Source: Setophaga petechia (Eukaryota; Chordata; Aves; Passeriformes; Parulidae). From it: a stretch of 64,000 nt of DNA. The DNA lies in the NCBI GenBank assembly GCA_024362935.1, contig JANCRA010000123.1, positions 496,001 to 560,000 of the forward strand, in the 5' to 3' direction. A program made the translations under genes and the position numbers. How positions within the stretch are numbered: the first letter of the stretch is position 1; every line of letters begins with the position of its first letter. Below, piece by piece: positions 37,595 through 58,200 of this stretch. The notes below the pieces were generated by a model that saw only the letters and a program-made list of their open reading frames with translations, made no database searches and was not told the DNA's origin.

Positions 37595-38300
37595 GCTTTA
37601 GCTGGTCACAGTGACCCCGAGATGTGTTAGAAAGTCTCTTTTGCCAGAGTCAGAGCTCTTCAGTTCTCGGTCTCAAGATTGTTTATTGTGTCTTATCTAT
37701 AAAATTTTTTCTCCTGTTCAGCAGGACAGACACAGGCACTCTGCCTGCCTCGGGGGTGGTGTTATCTTTTTATACTAAAAACTACGTGTACAATATTTAC
37801 AATAACTTTCTAATACCTATCACCTATGTTAGACACTGAGTTTTTACTCTAAACCAATCTAAAAGTGCCAACATCACAGCAGAAGATGAAGGCCAAGAAG
37901 AAGAAGAAGAAGAAGAAGAAGAAGAAGAAGAAGAAGAAGAAGGAGAAGGAGGAGGAGGAGGACAGGACATGCTCAGATTCTTCCATTTTGCCTCCTGAAC
38001 CCCCATTCTAAAAGCCCCAAAAATCTATTTTTCACCCCGTGATAAATTCACTATCATTCTACTTAAACTGTTGTGGCTTGCAGATCTTCATATAAGGTTG
38101 GTAATTTTTTCCATGGGTCAAGAACAAAGGCACAGGGGTCTTGGGCTCTGTGCCAGGGTCTCTGAGCCCCCTGGCAGGGATTTGGGCAATCCAGGACAGC
38201 CAGAGGGATGTCCTGAATTCCAGCAGGGGAGGATGCTGAGCTCACAGCATCACTGCTCTCTGTCTCCAGCCCCGAGCGTGTCCCTTGTGTCCCAAACCTG
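37595..38300 (-). mobile_element. Family D LTR plus a short internal remnant, downstream of IDO
   Basis: The LTR part (about 37,595-38,045) includes TTTATACTAAAAACTACGTG, a GAA/GGA run at 37,897-37,962 and AATAAA on the minus strand at 37687-37682. The adjoining 38,060-38,300 resembles 50,640-50,830, as expected for retroviral sequence beside a 3' LTR; it is too decayed to read as protein. Confidence 0.65.
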
Positions 38301-38408
38301 CACAAGAGGGAAGGTGCTGCTGATGGGAGATTTTGCATCTTGGCTTGTTGCAGATGGAGCCTCTTGGCCTCCTGTGCCCACTTTGGGCAACCCTCAGGGT
38401 GGGTCAGG

Positions 38409-38788
38409 TGTCACTGACATATTTTCTGAAAAATATTCGCTAGGATTTTCTCCTGAGAAGCTGAGAGGCCTCAGAAGTGAAATGTAAGCAATAACTATCT
38501 GATGGCTGTGGAATGTGGTCTGGAGATGGTTTACCAACAGGTGCATCTTTGATTGGTCTCACGTAGATTGGTCATCAAGTAAAAACAGTGATGGTCCAGC
38601 TGTGTTGAGGCTCTGAGTCTGTCACGAGATTTTATTATCATTCTTTGCTAGCCTTCTGATATCTCCTTTCTCTTTCTTTCATATCGTTTTAGTATAGCAT
38701 TTTTAATATAATACATACCATAAAATAATAAATCAGCCTTCTGAAACACAGAGTCGAGATTCTCACCACACCCACAGACACTGCCACA
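38409..38788 (+). mobile_element. Solo LTR (family C, 6-bp target duplication) one base past the IDO stop
   Basis: Begins TGTCACTGACA and ends CTGCCACA, flanked on both sides by GTCAGG (38403-38408 and 38789-38794). Internal CATAAAATAATAAATCAGCC contains the LTR's own AATAAA. It is antisense to the IDO gene. A 6-bp duplication is usual for class II (ERVK-like) elements. Confidence 0.9.
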
Positions 38789-38789
38789 G

Positions 38790-49300
<10,511 letters not shown>

Positions 49301-49496
49301 GGCTGCTCCTGCCTGCCAGGGCTGCTCTGGCCCCGCTGGCAGAATGTGCTGAGCCAGCAGCTGGGCCTGGAGGGGTCAGCCTGGCTGCCCAATGGCCACA
49401 GGGTCTGAGCAAACACGGCTAAAGGTTGCTGATAAGGATTTGTCTGCAGCAAACACAACAATCTACATCCACTCCGGGACAGAGAGCCTCACCTCC

Positions 49497-49505
49497 TTCT
49501 GAGAA
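49497..49505. promoter_or_regulatory. STAT/GAS-type site (TTC-N3-GAA) upstream of the IDO start
   Basis: TTCTGAGAA, a perfect GAS palindrome about 200 bases upstream of the IDO start codon. Mammalian IDO1 is induced by interferon-gamma through GAS and ISRE sites, so the position is suggestive. A TATA-like string (CATATATCAT, minus strand, near 49.62 kb) lies further upstream, which would put this site in the leader; the real start of transcription is unknown. Confidence 0.35.
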
Positions 49506-49739
49506 TGAAAATTCATTAAAAACTTCAAAATCCCCATCAGCCTAAAAATAGACTTCTACTCCCTTACCTTCTTCCCCATTGCACTGTTCATATCATGATC
49601 TATCCTACAATTTGCAGCATGATATATGGCCTCAGACCCCTACATTACACTCTGTCCCTGTGGATGGGAAAGCCTTGGCTCACCTGTCTCTGGGGAGCAG
49701 GGGCTGTGAGCTGGCTCCTCCCAGGGCTGCCAGGCTCCC

Positions 49740-50605
49740 GTGGGTAGGAGGTTCTCAGAATCTCTGCTGGTCACAGTGACTCTGAGATATGTACAAATCT
49801 CCTTTTCCCAGCCCAGCAGATGAAGGAGGAGTCAGGATTCCTCTGTTCTCATTCTCAAGGTTATTTATTATTTCTTATGCATAATATTTTTTCTCTTACC
49901 TGCTGAGTTCTGTCTGGCAGGTCGGGTTGAGGCACACTGACTGCCTTCAGGATGCTGTTAACGTTTTATACTAAAAACTACTGTACATTATTTACAATAC
50001 CTTCCCAATACTTGTCACAGACATGTTTTATGGAAAATCCTTTCCTTAGGATTTTTCCTCCTGAGAAGCTGAGAGGCCTCAGAAACAAAATGTAACCAAT
50101 GGTTATCTGCTGCTGTGGAATGCAACAGGTGCATCTGGGATTGGTCTCATGTGGTTGTTTTTAATTAATGGCCTAGCTGGCCTAATCACAGCCTAGCTGG
50201 CTCAGACTCTCTGTCCGAGCCACAAAACCTTTGTTATCATTCTTTCTTTTTCTATTCTTAGCTTAGCTAGCCTTCTGATGAAATCCTTTCTTCTATTCTT
50301 TTAGTATAGTTTTAATGTAATATATATCATAAAATAATAAATCAGGCTTCTGAAACATGGAGTCAGATCCTCATCTCTTCCCTCATCCTCAGACCCCTGT
50401 GAACACTGTCACAAATACCTATCACCTGTGTTAGACAGTGAGCTTCTACCTTAAATTAATCCAAAAGTGCCACCAACATAGCAGAAGATGGAGGCCAAGA
50501 AGAAGAAGAAGAAGGAGAGAGGCTGGACACACCCTGATTCCTCCATCTTGCCTCCCTAACCCCCATTCTAAAAACCCAAAAAATCTATTTTTCACCCCGT
50601 GACAA
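49740..50605 (-). mobile_element. Family D LTR between IDO and ADAM, split by a family C LTR
   Basis: Same blocks as at 37.6 kb (TTTATACTAAAAACTACTG, ACCTATCACCTGTGTTAGAC, TTTTTCACCCCGTGACAAAC). Interrupted at 50,007-50,419. A retroviral-remnant segment follows to about 50.83 kb. Confidence 0.75.
50013..50413 (+). mobile_element. Solo LTR (family C) inserted in a family D LTR
   Basis: TGTCACAGACATG to CACTGTCACA, flanked by AATACT (50007-50012) and AATACC (50414-50419). The surrounding family D sequence is uninterrupted in the copy at 37.6-38.06 kb. The microsatellite slot here is almost unexpanded (TTCTATTCTTAGC). Confidence 0.92.
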
Positions 50606-51140
50606 ACTAAATATTATTCTACTTAAACTCTCTTGACTTGTAATTCTTCATATAAAGGTTGGTAATTGTTTTTTCCATGGGTCAAGATCAAAGGCACAGG
50701 GGCTCTGTGCCAAGGTCTCTGAACCCCTGGGCAGGGTCTGGAGTCCTCCAGGGCAGCCAGAGGAATGTCCTGGGTTCCAACAGGAGGTGGCTTGGGGCAG
50801 CAGCTCAGGGACACTGCTCCTGTGCCTGGGGATCCCCACCGTGCTGGCAATGCCAAACCTGTGTGCAGTGGGCTGCTGAGCTGGTTGTGGCAGGCAGGAT
50901 CCATCCTCCCAGCCTGGGGATGGTTGATGCTGGTCCCTGGCCAGACATGCACAAGCACAGTGGATGCTGCTGCTTTTCCCCGTGCTGCTGGGGCCACTGG
51001 GGCTGCCAGGGGGGTCCCAGCAGGATGCCCTGAGCAGGGCCTTCCCCAACAGCAGCTTTCTGGGGGAAAATCAACCCTGAGAGTGCTGCCTGTGCAGGCA
51101 GGGCTGGGGCTGGAGGCACTGGGAGTGCAGGGGAAGGGAA

Positions 51141-51345
51141 GGGCCAGGGTGCAACAGCAGGACTGACACCCCCATGGAATATAGGTCCAAGCCCAGGGGT
51201 GCAACAGCAGGACTGACATCCCTGTGGGGTGCAGGTCCAAGCCCAGGGGTGCAAACAGCAGGACTGACATCCCTGTGGGGTGCAGATCCAAGGGCAGGGG
51301 TACAACAGCAGGACTGACATCCCTGTAGGGTGCAGGTCCAAGGGC
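51141..51345. repeat. ~50-bp minisatellite between IDO and ADAM
   Basis: Four to five units with CAACAGCAGGACTGACATCC and GGGTGCAGGTCCAAGCCCAG. The rest of 50.83-51.75 kb shows no gene. Confidence 0.8.
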
Positions 51346-51752
51346 ACCTGCACCAAGTGCAGGAAACATGCACTTCACATACAAAACAGAGGTGACACCC
51401 TCACAGTCAGCACCAGGGCCACCACATGAGGCCTTCCTTGGTCCCCAGCTCTGAGGAGGGGAGCCATGAGCCACACACATCCACACAGGATGATCCACAC
51501 AGGAGAACTCCACTCCAGTGGCAGCCACAGTGCCTGAGCCAGCCCTGCTGAACAGCCCCAGCATCAGGCACCTTCACAGCCCTCACAGACGGGCAAATCC
51601 CATCCACCACCATGTGCCCACAAGAAAAGGGGACAATCTCAGCAGCTGTGGCCTCTAGGCCCCAAGAGCAGGGTTAACTATGATAAAAAACATAGACTAC
51701 GTAAGCAGGAAACCACGGGGCACTGGCCATGACACCAGCTTTGCCCAACACC

Positions 51753-51758
51753 TTTAAT
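51753..51758 (-). terminator. ATTAAA poly(A) signal overlapping the ADAM stop codon
   Basis: The minus strand reads ACTAATTAAAGG: the TAA stop (51756-51754) is inside ATTAAA, a common variant poly(A) signal. If used, the 3' UTR would be only about 10-30 bases. Confidence 0.35.
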
Positions 51759-52264
51759 TAGTGCCCGTGGTGCTGCCCCAGCGCTGGCTCTGCTGGTGGG
51801 TCTGTGTGGTGTCTGTCATCATCTCCAGCTCTGGCTCTAGCTCTGTGTCTGTCTGCAGCTCTGGGGTCAGCTCTGGGTCCTGTAGCTCCAGGTCTGGCTC
51901 CCATTTTAGCTCCAGGTCTGGCTCCAGATGTAGCTCCAGGCCTGGCTCCTGTTTCACCTCCAGATGTGGCTCCTGATGTAGCTCCAGGCCTGGCTCCTGT
52001 TTCACCTCCAGATGTGGCTCCTGATGTAGCTCCAGGCCTGGCTCCAGATTCAGCTCCAGGCCTGTTTCCCGTTTTATCTCCAGGTCTGGCTCCCGATTTA
52101 GGTCCAGGTGTGGCTCCCTATTTACCTCCAGGTGTGGCTCCCATTTCACCTCCAGGCCTGGCTCCTGGTGTTGCTCCAGGCCTGTTTCCCGTTTTACCTC
52201 CAGGTCTGGCTCCAGGTTTCGCTCCAGATCTGGCTCCAGCTCCCTGCCCGTGTCCCGGCTGGTG
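51754..52264 (-). CDS. ADAM exon 19: cytoplasmic tail of ~15 octapeptide repeats
   Basis: About 169 codons. After a short lead (RDTGRE) the reading frame is a tandem 24-nt repeat coding E-P/T-x-L-E-x-x-x about fifteen times, e.g. EPDLEVKR, ETGLEQHQ, EPGLELHQ, EPHLEVKQ. It ends with a more ordinary acidic stretch and TTQTHQQSQRWGSTTGTN. Two acceptors 6 nt apart (exon starts 52264 or 52258) keep the frame. Known ADAM2 tails are only a few dozen residues. On the other strand the same repeat yields a long but spurious proline/alanine-rich frame. Confidence 0.85.
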
Positions 52265-55200
52265 CTGTGGGGGGATCTGCAGTGGGGCCTTGGCCCTGCC
52301 TTGGCTCAGGGGGTGCCTCAGCCTGAGGTCACCTCTGCCCAAGGGTCAGCCCTGGGCAGTGCCCTCATGTCCCCATGGCAGTCACCCTATCCCCTCCTCT
52401 TCAGGGACGCCCCCAGCCCTTCCACACCCTGCCTCCCCCAGGCCCCCACAGCCATGGGGCCCCACTCACCCCTCGGTGCCCGGGGCCTGCTCCCCGTGGC
52501 GCTGGCCGGGCACCTGCTGCCGCCACAGCCCGAGCCCCAGGGCCGCCGTCAGGAACAGCAGGACGAGGCTGGAGCCCAGCACCAGCCAGGCCATCTCACC
52601 ATCCTCCAGTGCTCGATGCAGGCCTGGCGGGAGACAGCCTGGATGGGCACGGGCACTGCCAGCTGGGCACAGGCACTGCCAGCTGGGCACAGGCACTGCC
52701 AGCCCTGCTGGGCACTGCCAGCCCAGCCAGACACTGGCACACCAGCCCAGCCCTGCACAGGCACTGCCAGCCCAGCCTGTCCAGCCCAGCCGGGCCCTGC
52801 CCGTGCCATCCCATGGTGCCCACTCACCTCCCTCTGTGAACTGCAGCCCGCTGTCCCTGCTGCCCCCATGGCGTGACCCCCTAAACTGGCAGTCGGGGGG
52901 CTGCCAGCCCATGTTGCAGTGGCAGTTGCCCTTGTTGTTGCACACCTGCAGGGCCAGGGAGGGGTACAGGTGTGCAGGGGGCTGGCACAGCCTGCCCCCC
53001 CAGCCCAGCACCCCTGGGACTCACCCCGTGGCCGTGGCACTTTGTTTTGCTGTCACAGATGGGTCCCAGCACCGACACTGGCTGGCATGTGCCATTCATA
53101 CACACCTGGGAAAAACCATGGCAGCTCCAGCCCAGCACTGCCTCACCCATACAGCACTCAGCACATCAGGCTGTGGCCCTGGGCCACAGGGAAATGAAAA
53201 CACACTATTAAAAAAAAAATTAAAAATAAAGAAGCCACAGTTCTGCCCTGAGGCCAGGTCATTTTAGTTCTCACACCCCACCAAGTGTGAGCACTATAAA
53301 AATGAGTTTTTGTAGTGTTTTTAAATATCAAGCACACCGCTGCAAGCAATGAATGTTTTGATGATCTTGTTAATACTCACAGTTTCTATTTGTCATTCTG
53401 GATGATTACAGAATATTTCCTTACCCTTCCAGAGCCACACTTTGTCCCTGGAGTGACCAGAAGGGGATCCAGCCATGTGGACACATTCAGGTAGTTCAGA
53501 GTCACACAGATGTGATGCTTCACCCGGGCGTACATCACAGCAGTGGCAGGTGCTAAGAAGGGCTTGTGGGATGGGTATGTGCAGACTAACTTCCCACACC
53601 TGAGATCCCTGGAAAGCCAATTTGCACAGGATGTGTATCAAACATACACAGACACGTGGGCCTGTTCTTCAGCACAGGCCACAGCCAGCATCTGAGGTCA
53701 CCATTTGTGGTATTTACAGGGGTCCCCAGGACGAGGTGAGAGATGAGTGAATCCATGTTCTTGGAAGGCTGATTTACTATTCTATTCTATTCTATTCTAT
53801 TCTATTCTATTCTATTCTATTCTATTCTATTCTATTCTATTCTATTCTATTCTATTCTATTCTATTCCATTCCATTCCATTCCATTCCATTCCATCCCAT
53901 CCCATTCCATTCCATTCCATTATATTATTATAGAATGCTATACTAAAACTATACTAAAGAGTACAGAAAGGATACAGACAGAAAGATTAACAAGAATGAT
54001 AATGAAAAACTCATGACTGACTCCTCAGAGTCCAACATAGCTGATGGTGATTGGTCATTTAGTAAAAACAATTCACATGAACCCAATCACCTGTTGGTAA
54101 ACAGTCTCCAGCCACATTCCAAAGCAGTAAAACAGGGGGAAGCAAATGAGAGAATATGGTTTTCTCTCTGAGGCTTCTCATCTTCCCAGGAGAAGAAATC
54201 CTGGTGAAGGGATTTTTTCAGAAAATGTGACAGTGACACAGACACACACAGACACTGCCTGATGAACACTGGGACATTGAGCAGCACAGTCTGCTGAGAA
54301 AACATCAGCAGGACTGGGAGGGTCTGTGACACAAGAAGAGACACCATACCGAGGAGAACACACACAGGTATTACTGCTTCACAAATCTCACCATAAACTG
54401 GAGTTCTTGCCACTTCTCTTGACTGTCCAACCCCAATGAAAGCTGGATTTTATCAGATCCAGAGCCCCCTGGGCAGCATACCTCCACATACAGTTCTGGT
54501 ACTTGTGGTTGGACTTGAAGCCGCAGTGCCCGAACCTGTCCCGCTGCCCGTTGATCTCCTCGTAGCACATCACGGGGGCGTTCCTGGAGTCTGCAAGTTC
54601 AGCAAGAATATTTGTTACTCTGCTAGATAATATGTATAAATTCCTGCTGAGTAATCTCTCTGAATGAAAATCCTGGCATACCAAAGGAGGGTTCCAGGAA
54701 ATTCCTTCTGATGAGATTACAGCGATGTGCACCAAAATCCCAGCATGAATATTCATCTCCAGAAGTGTTGATTCCAGAGGATTATTCATGTGACCAAACC
54801 CCAGCAACATGCATTTGATATGCATCATTGATAAGATAAATATGTGTCTCCTAGCCTGAATATTCATCTCCAGAAATGTGGATTCCCGAGGATTATTCAT
54901 CTGACCAAACCCCAGCAATATGCATTCATCATCAATAAGATAAATCAGTGTCTCCTAGAATGTATATTGCAGGAGATTTTCTGCAAAATCCCAGCCTGAA
55001 TATTCATCTCCAGAAATGTTGATTCCAGAGGATTATTCATCTGGCCAAACCCCAGCAATATGGGGTTATCATTGATAAGATAAATCTTATCAATGATAAG
55101 ATAAATCATTGATAAGATAAATCTGTGTTTCCTAGAATGTATATTGCAGGAGATTTTCTAACAAAGTGAATTGTTTGCCATTTTCAGGAAACTCTCAGCA

Positions 55201-58200
55201 AGAGCAGCAGCAAGAAAGGAAAAATTACATGAATATGCTTAAAAGATAAAATCAACAGTAAGAAAGCAAGAAACCCTTCCCAGCAACCCTAGGAGTTTGG
55301 AAATATATAAAAAAGACTTTGTGAGAGCTGTCTCTCCATGATCTACAGAGGAGTGGAGCCCTAGTGGTCCCCCATCTCACCTGATGCTTTTAGCCTGGTT
55401 CAGCACTGACCTATCTTTCCTTGTGGCCTTTTTTATGACTGTATTTTAATTATTGAAAACATTTTCCTTATTAATCAAATTAACTAATTCATTTATAACA
55501 GTACCACTAAAAGGAACACAAAGGAACATATTCTGCTATCTAACAACTTCATTTTTCATTATTTAATTAGAGAAAACACACCTATCCCTGCCCAAACCCT
55601 CAGCAGTCCTGAACCTCAGGAATCAGCAGGGGAAGTTCTCTAATTGAGTTTGCCCGCATAAAATAACAATGGAAAGAACAAAAAGCAAATTATCTGTGAA
55701 GCACTGGGGGAACTCTGTGCTTCCAACCAGAGCTCGAAACGCTTTCCTAGAGCTGTGCCTTCCCTCCAGGTGCCCCACTCTGCTGAGCTGGGTGCACTGA
55801 GGAGCACAGGCAGGTGATGCTGTGGCCACCCCAGCCCCTGAGCAGCGCCAGTGCCACCAGCACAGCCCGTTACCTGTCCCGTAGAGCCTCCTGCACTGCA
55901 GGTCCGGGGACTGGCAGCGTCCCTGGTAGCAGTAGCCGGTGCCACGCCAGCACTCCTGCCCGTCCTGCACGTACACATCGGGCGGGCAGGAGGCGGAGGA
56001 GCCGCTGCAGAACTCGGGCAGGTCACACTGGGCATCGGCGGCCGGGCGGCACAGCGTGTTCCTCCACTTGAACTGCGGAGAAGGAGGAGCTCTGCAGCCT
56101 CCCGAGCCCACCAGGCTGAGCAGCAGGAGCCCTGCAGCCTCCCTGACCTGCTAGCCTGAGCAGGAGGGGCTCTGCAGCCCCCTCACCTGCCAGCGTGAGC
56201 AGCAGGAGCTCTGCCAGCCTAGGCAGGAGGAGCTCTGCAGCCCCCCATGTCCCCCAGCCTGAGCAGGAGGAGCTCTGCAGCCCCCCATGTCCCCCAGCCT
56301 AGGCAGCAGGAGCTCTACAGCCCCCCAGGTTTCCCAGGCCGAGCAGCAGGAGCCCTGCAGCCTCCCAGGCTGAGCAGGAGGAGCTTCACAGCCCCCCACG
56401 TCCCCCAGCCTGAGCAGGAGGGGTTCTGCAGCCCCCCATATCTCCCAGCCTGAGCAGCAGGAGCTCTGCAGCCCCCCAGGTCTCCCAGGCTGAGCCCCCT
56501 CTGCCCAAGCCCCCCCCCCCTTGAGGCACTCAGGTGTGACAGGTGAGTGACACTGCCTGGGACAGTCCCCAGGTAATATTCCCCCCAGGGGCTCCCAAGA
56601 GCTGAGACTGCAAGCAAACCCCAGGAACCTTTCCCACTGCACAGCAGGAAGGTTGGCTCTATCTCTCAGCATGGGAATATGCCATTTGTCCAAAAATAGA
56701 CAATGATTTTGTTATAGTTATAAAAATCTGCCTTACCTGACAATTTCTACAACATAATCCGGAGGCACATCTTGCTCTTGGCTTCAGTCTACATCTTGGA
56801 GTGCAACACCTGTCCTTCTGGCATTCCTGTGGACACATGGCAAACCCACATTATTTTATTTTGCTGTCCCCCCGAGCTTCTCCTCCTCCTCTCCCCATAT
56901 TACGTGGGCAATATCCAGCAGAACAAACGGGCAAAGCTGCCACACAGAAACAATCCCCAACCCAACACAGCCCTCCCTGGGCTGCTCCCCGTGTGGGAAT
57001 CCATAAAATCAGAGGGTTTTGAGAAAGCTGCAAAAGGCAGAGACAGCAGAACTGTGACTAGAGCTGAGCAGTGGCCATGAGATTGGTCAGCAGAAAAATT
57101 ACGTAAGAAGTAGAAAAGCAAGGATAAATAAAACAATGGTCTGTGTATTAATGCTTGGCTAGAATAATTCTCTAAGCTGCAGAAAAGTTTATCTAGTGAG
57201 ATATTAGGAAGTTCTAAGCTTAATAATGGAGCTCTGTGCATTGTGTTTTAAGGCTTACAAGCAGGTATTGTATTTGAAATAAGCAAGCATTGTTTAACCA
57301 AAGGTACCTGTGCTTATAGTGATTGGATGGAACTACTGTCAATGTGCTTTTGCTTTGTGGGATTGATCAAAAGAGTTTTAAAGTGAGTTGTAACATTAAG
57401 TTCTTTGTCTGCTGCCTGGGATTTGTGCTTGGTGGCATCTTCCCATTGTCACAACCATGGAATGAGGCTGATGCTGAAAAATCAAACAGCTCAAGGCACG
57501 TTCCCAGCATTCCCATCCCGTTTGTGATCTGTACACAGCCCCTGGCTGGCAATACCCTGCTGGGTACACTGGGGCTGTGTCCAAAGGTTGGTGACTCCAC
57601 AGGCACTGGGAGCACAAAGGCAGGGCTGTGCCCACCAGGGCTGTGCCCCTCTGGGCTGTGCCCACCAGCACTGTGCTCACCTAGGCTGTGCCCACCTGTG
57701 CTATGCCCACCACCGCTGTGCCCACCAGCACTGTGCCCACCTAGGCTGAGCCCACCTGGGCTGTGCCCACCAGGACCGTGCCCACCACCGCTGTGCCCCC
57801 TGGGCTGTGCCCACCAGGACTGAGCCCCCCTGAGCTGTGTCCACCTGGGCTGTGCCCATTCTGGGCTGTGCCCACCAGGACTGTGCCCCCCTGGGCTGTG
57901 CCCACCAGGACTGTGCCCCCCAGGGCTGTGCCCCCCTGGGCTGTGCCCACCTGGGCCGTGCCACAGTCGCACTGCTCCCCCGGCTCCACCACGCGGTTGC
58001 CGCAGACGGCGCCGCTCTGCCGGGACTGGCGGCTCAGCCGGGGGCTGCTGAAGAGGCAATCCCCTCTGCCCTGCTTCAGGAAGGTCTCAAAGTCCCTGAT
58101 GCTGCAGTTACTGAAGGCTTTCGCCCCACTGAGATGTCTAAAATAAAGCAATGATCAGGTTATACATTACACAAAGCAATGATCAGGTTATACTTTACAC

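Noticed and set aside
50623..51564. Minus-strand 313-codon frame upstream of the family D LTR
   Set aside because: Its end lies in decayed retroviral sequence also seen near 38.1 kb and its middle is a ~50-bp minisatellite. I see no intact gene and did not try to reconstruct one.
51804..53267. Plus-strand 487-codon frame rich in Pro and Ala
   Set aside because: It is the antisense of ADAM exons 16-19 and the 24-bp coding repeat. The minus-strand exons have matching splice phases and ADAM domains.
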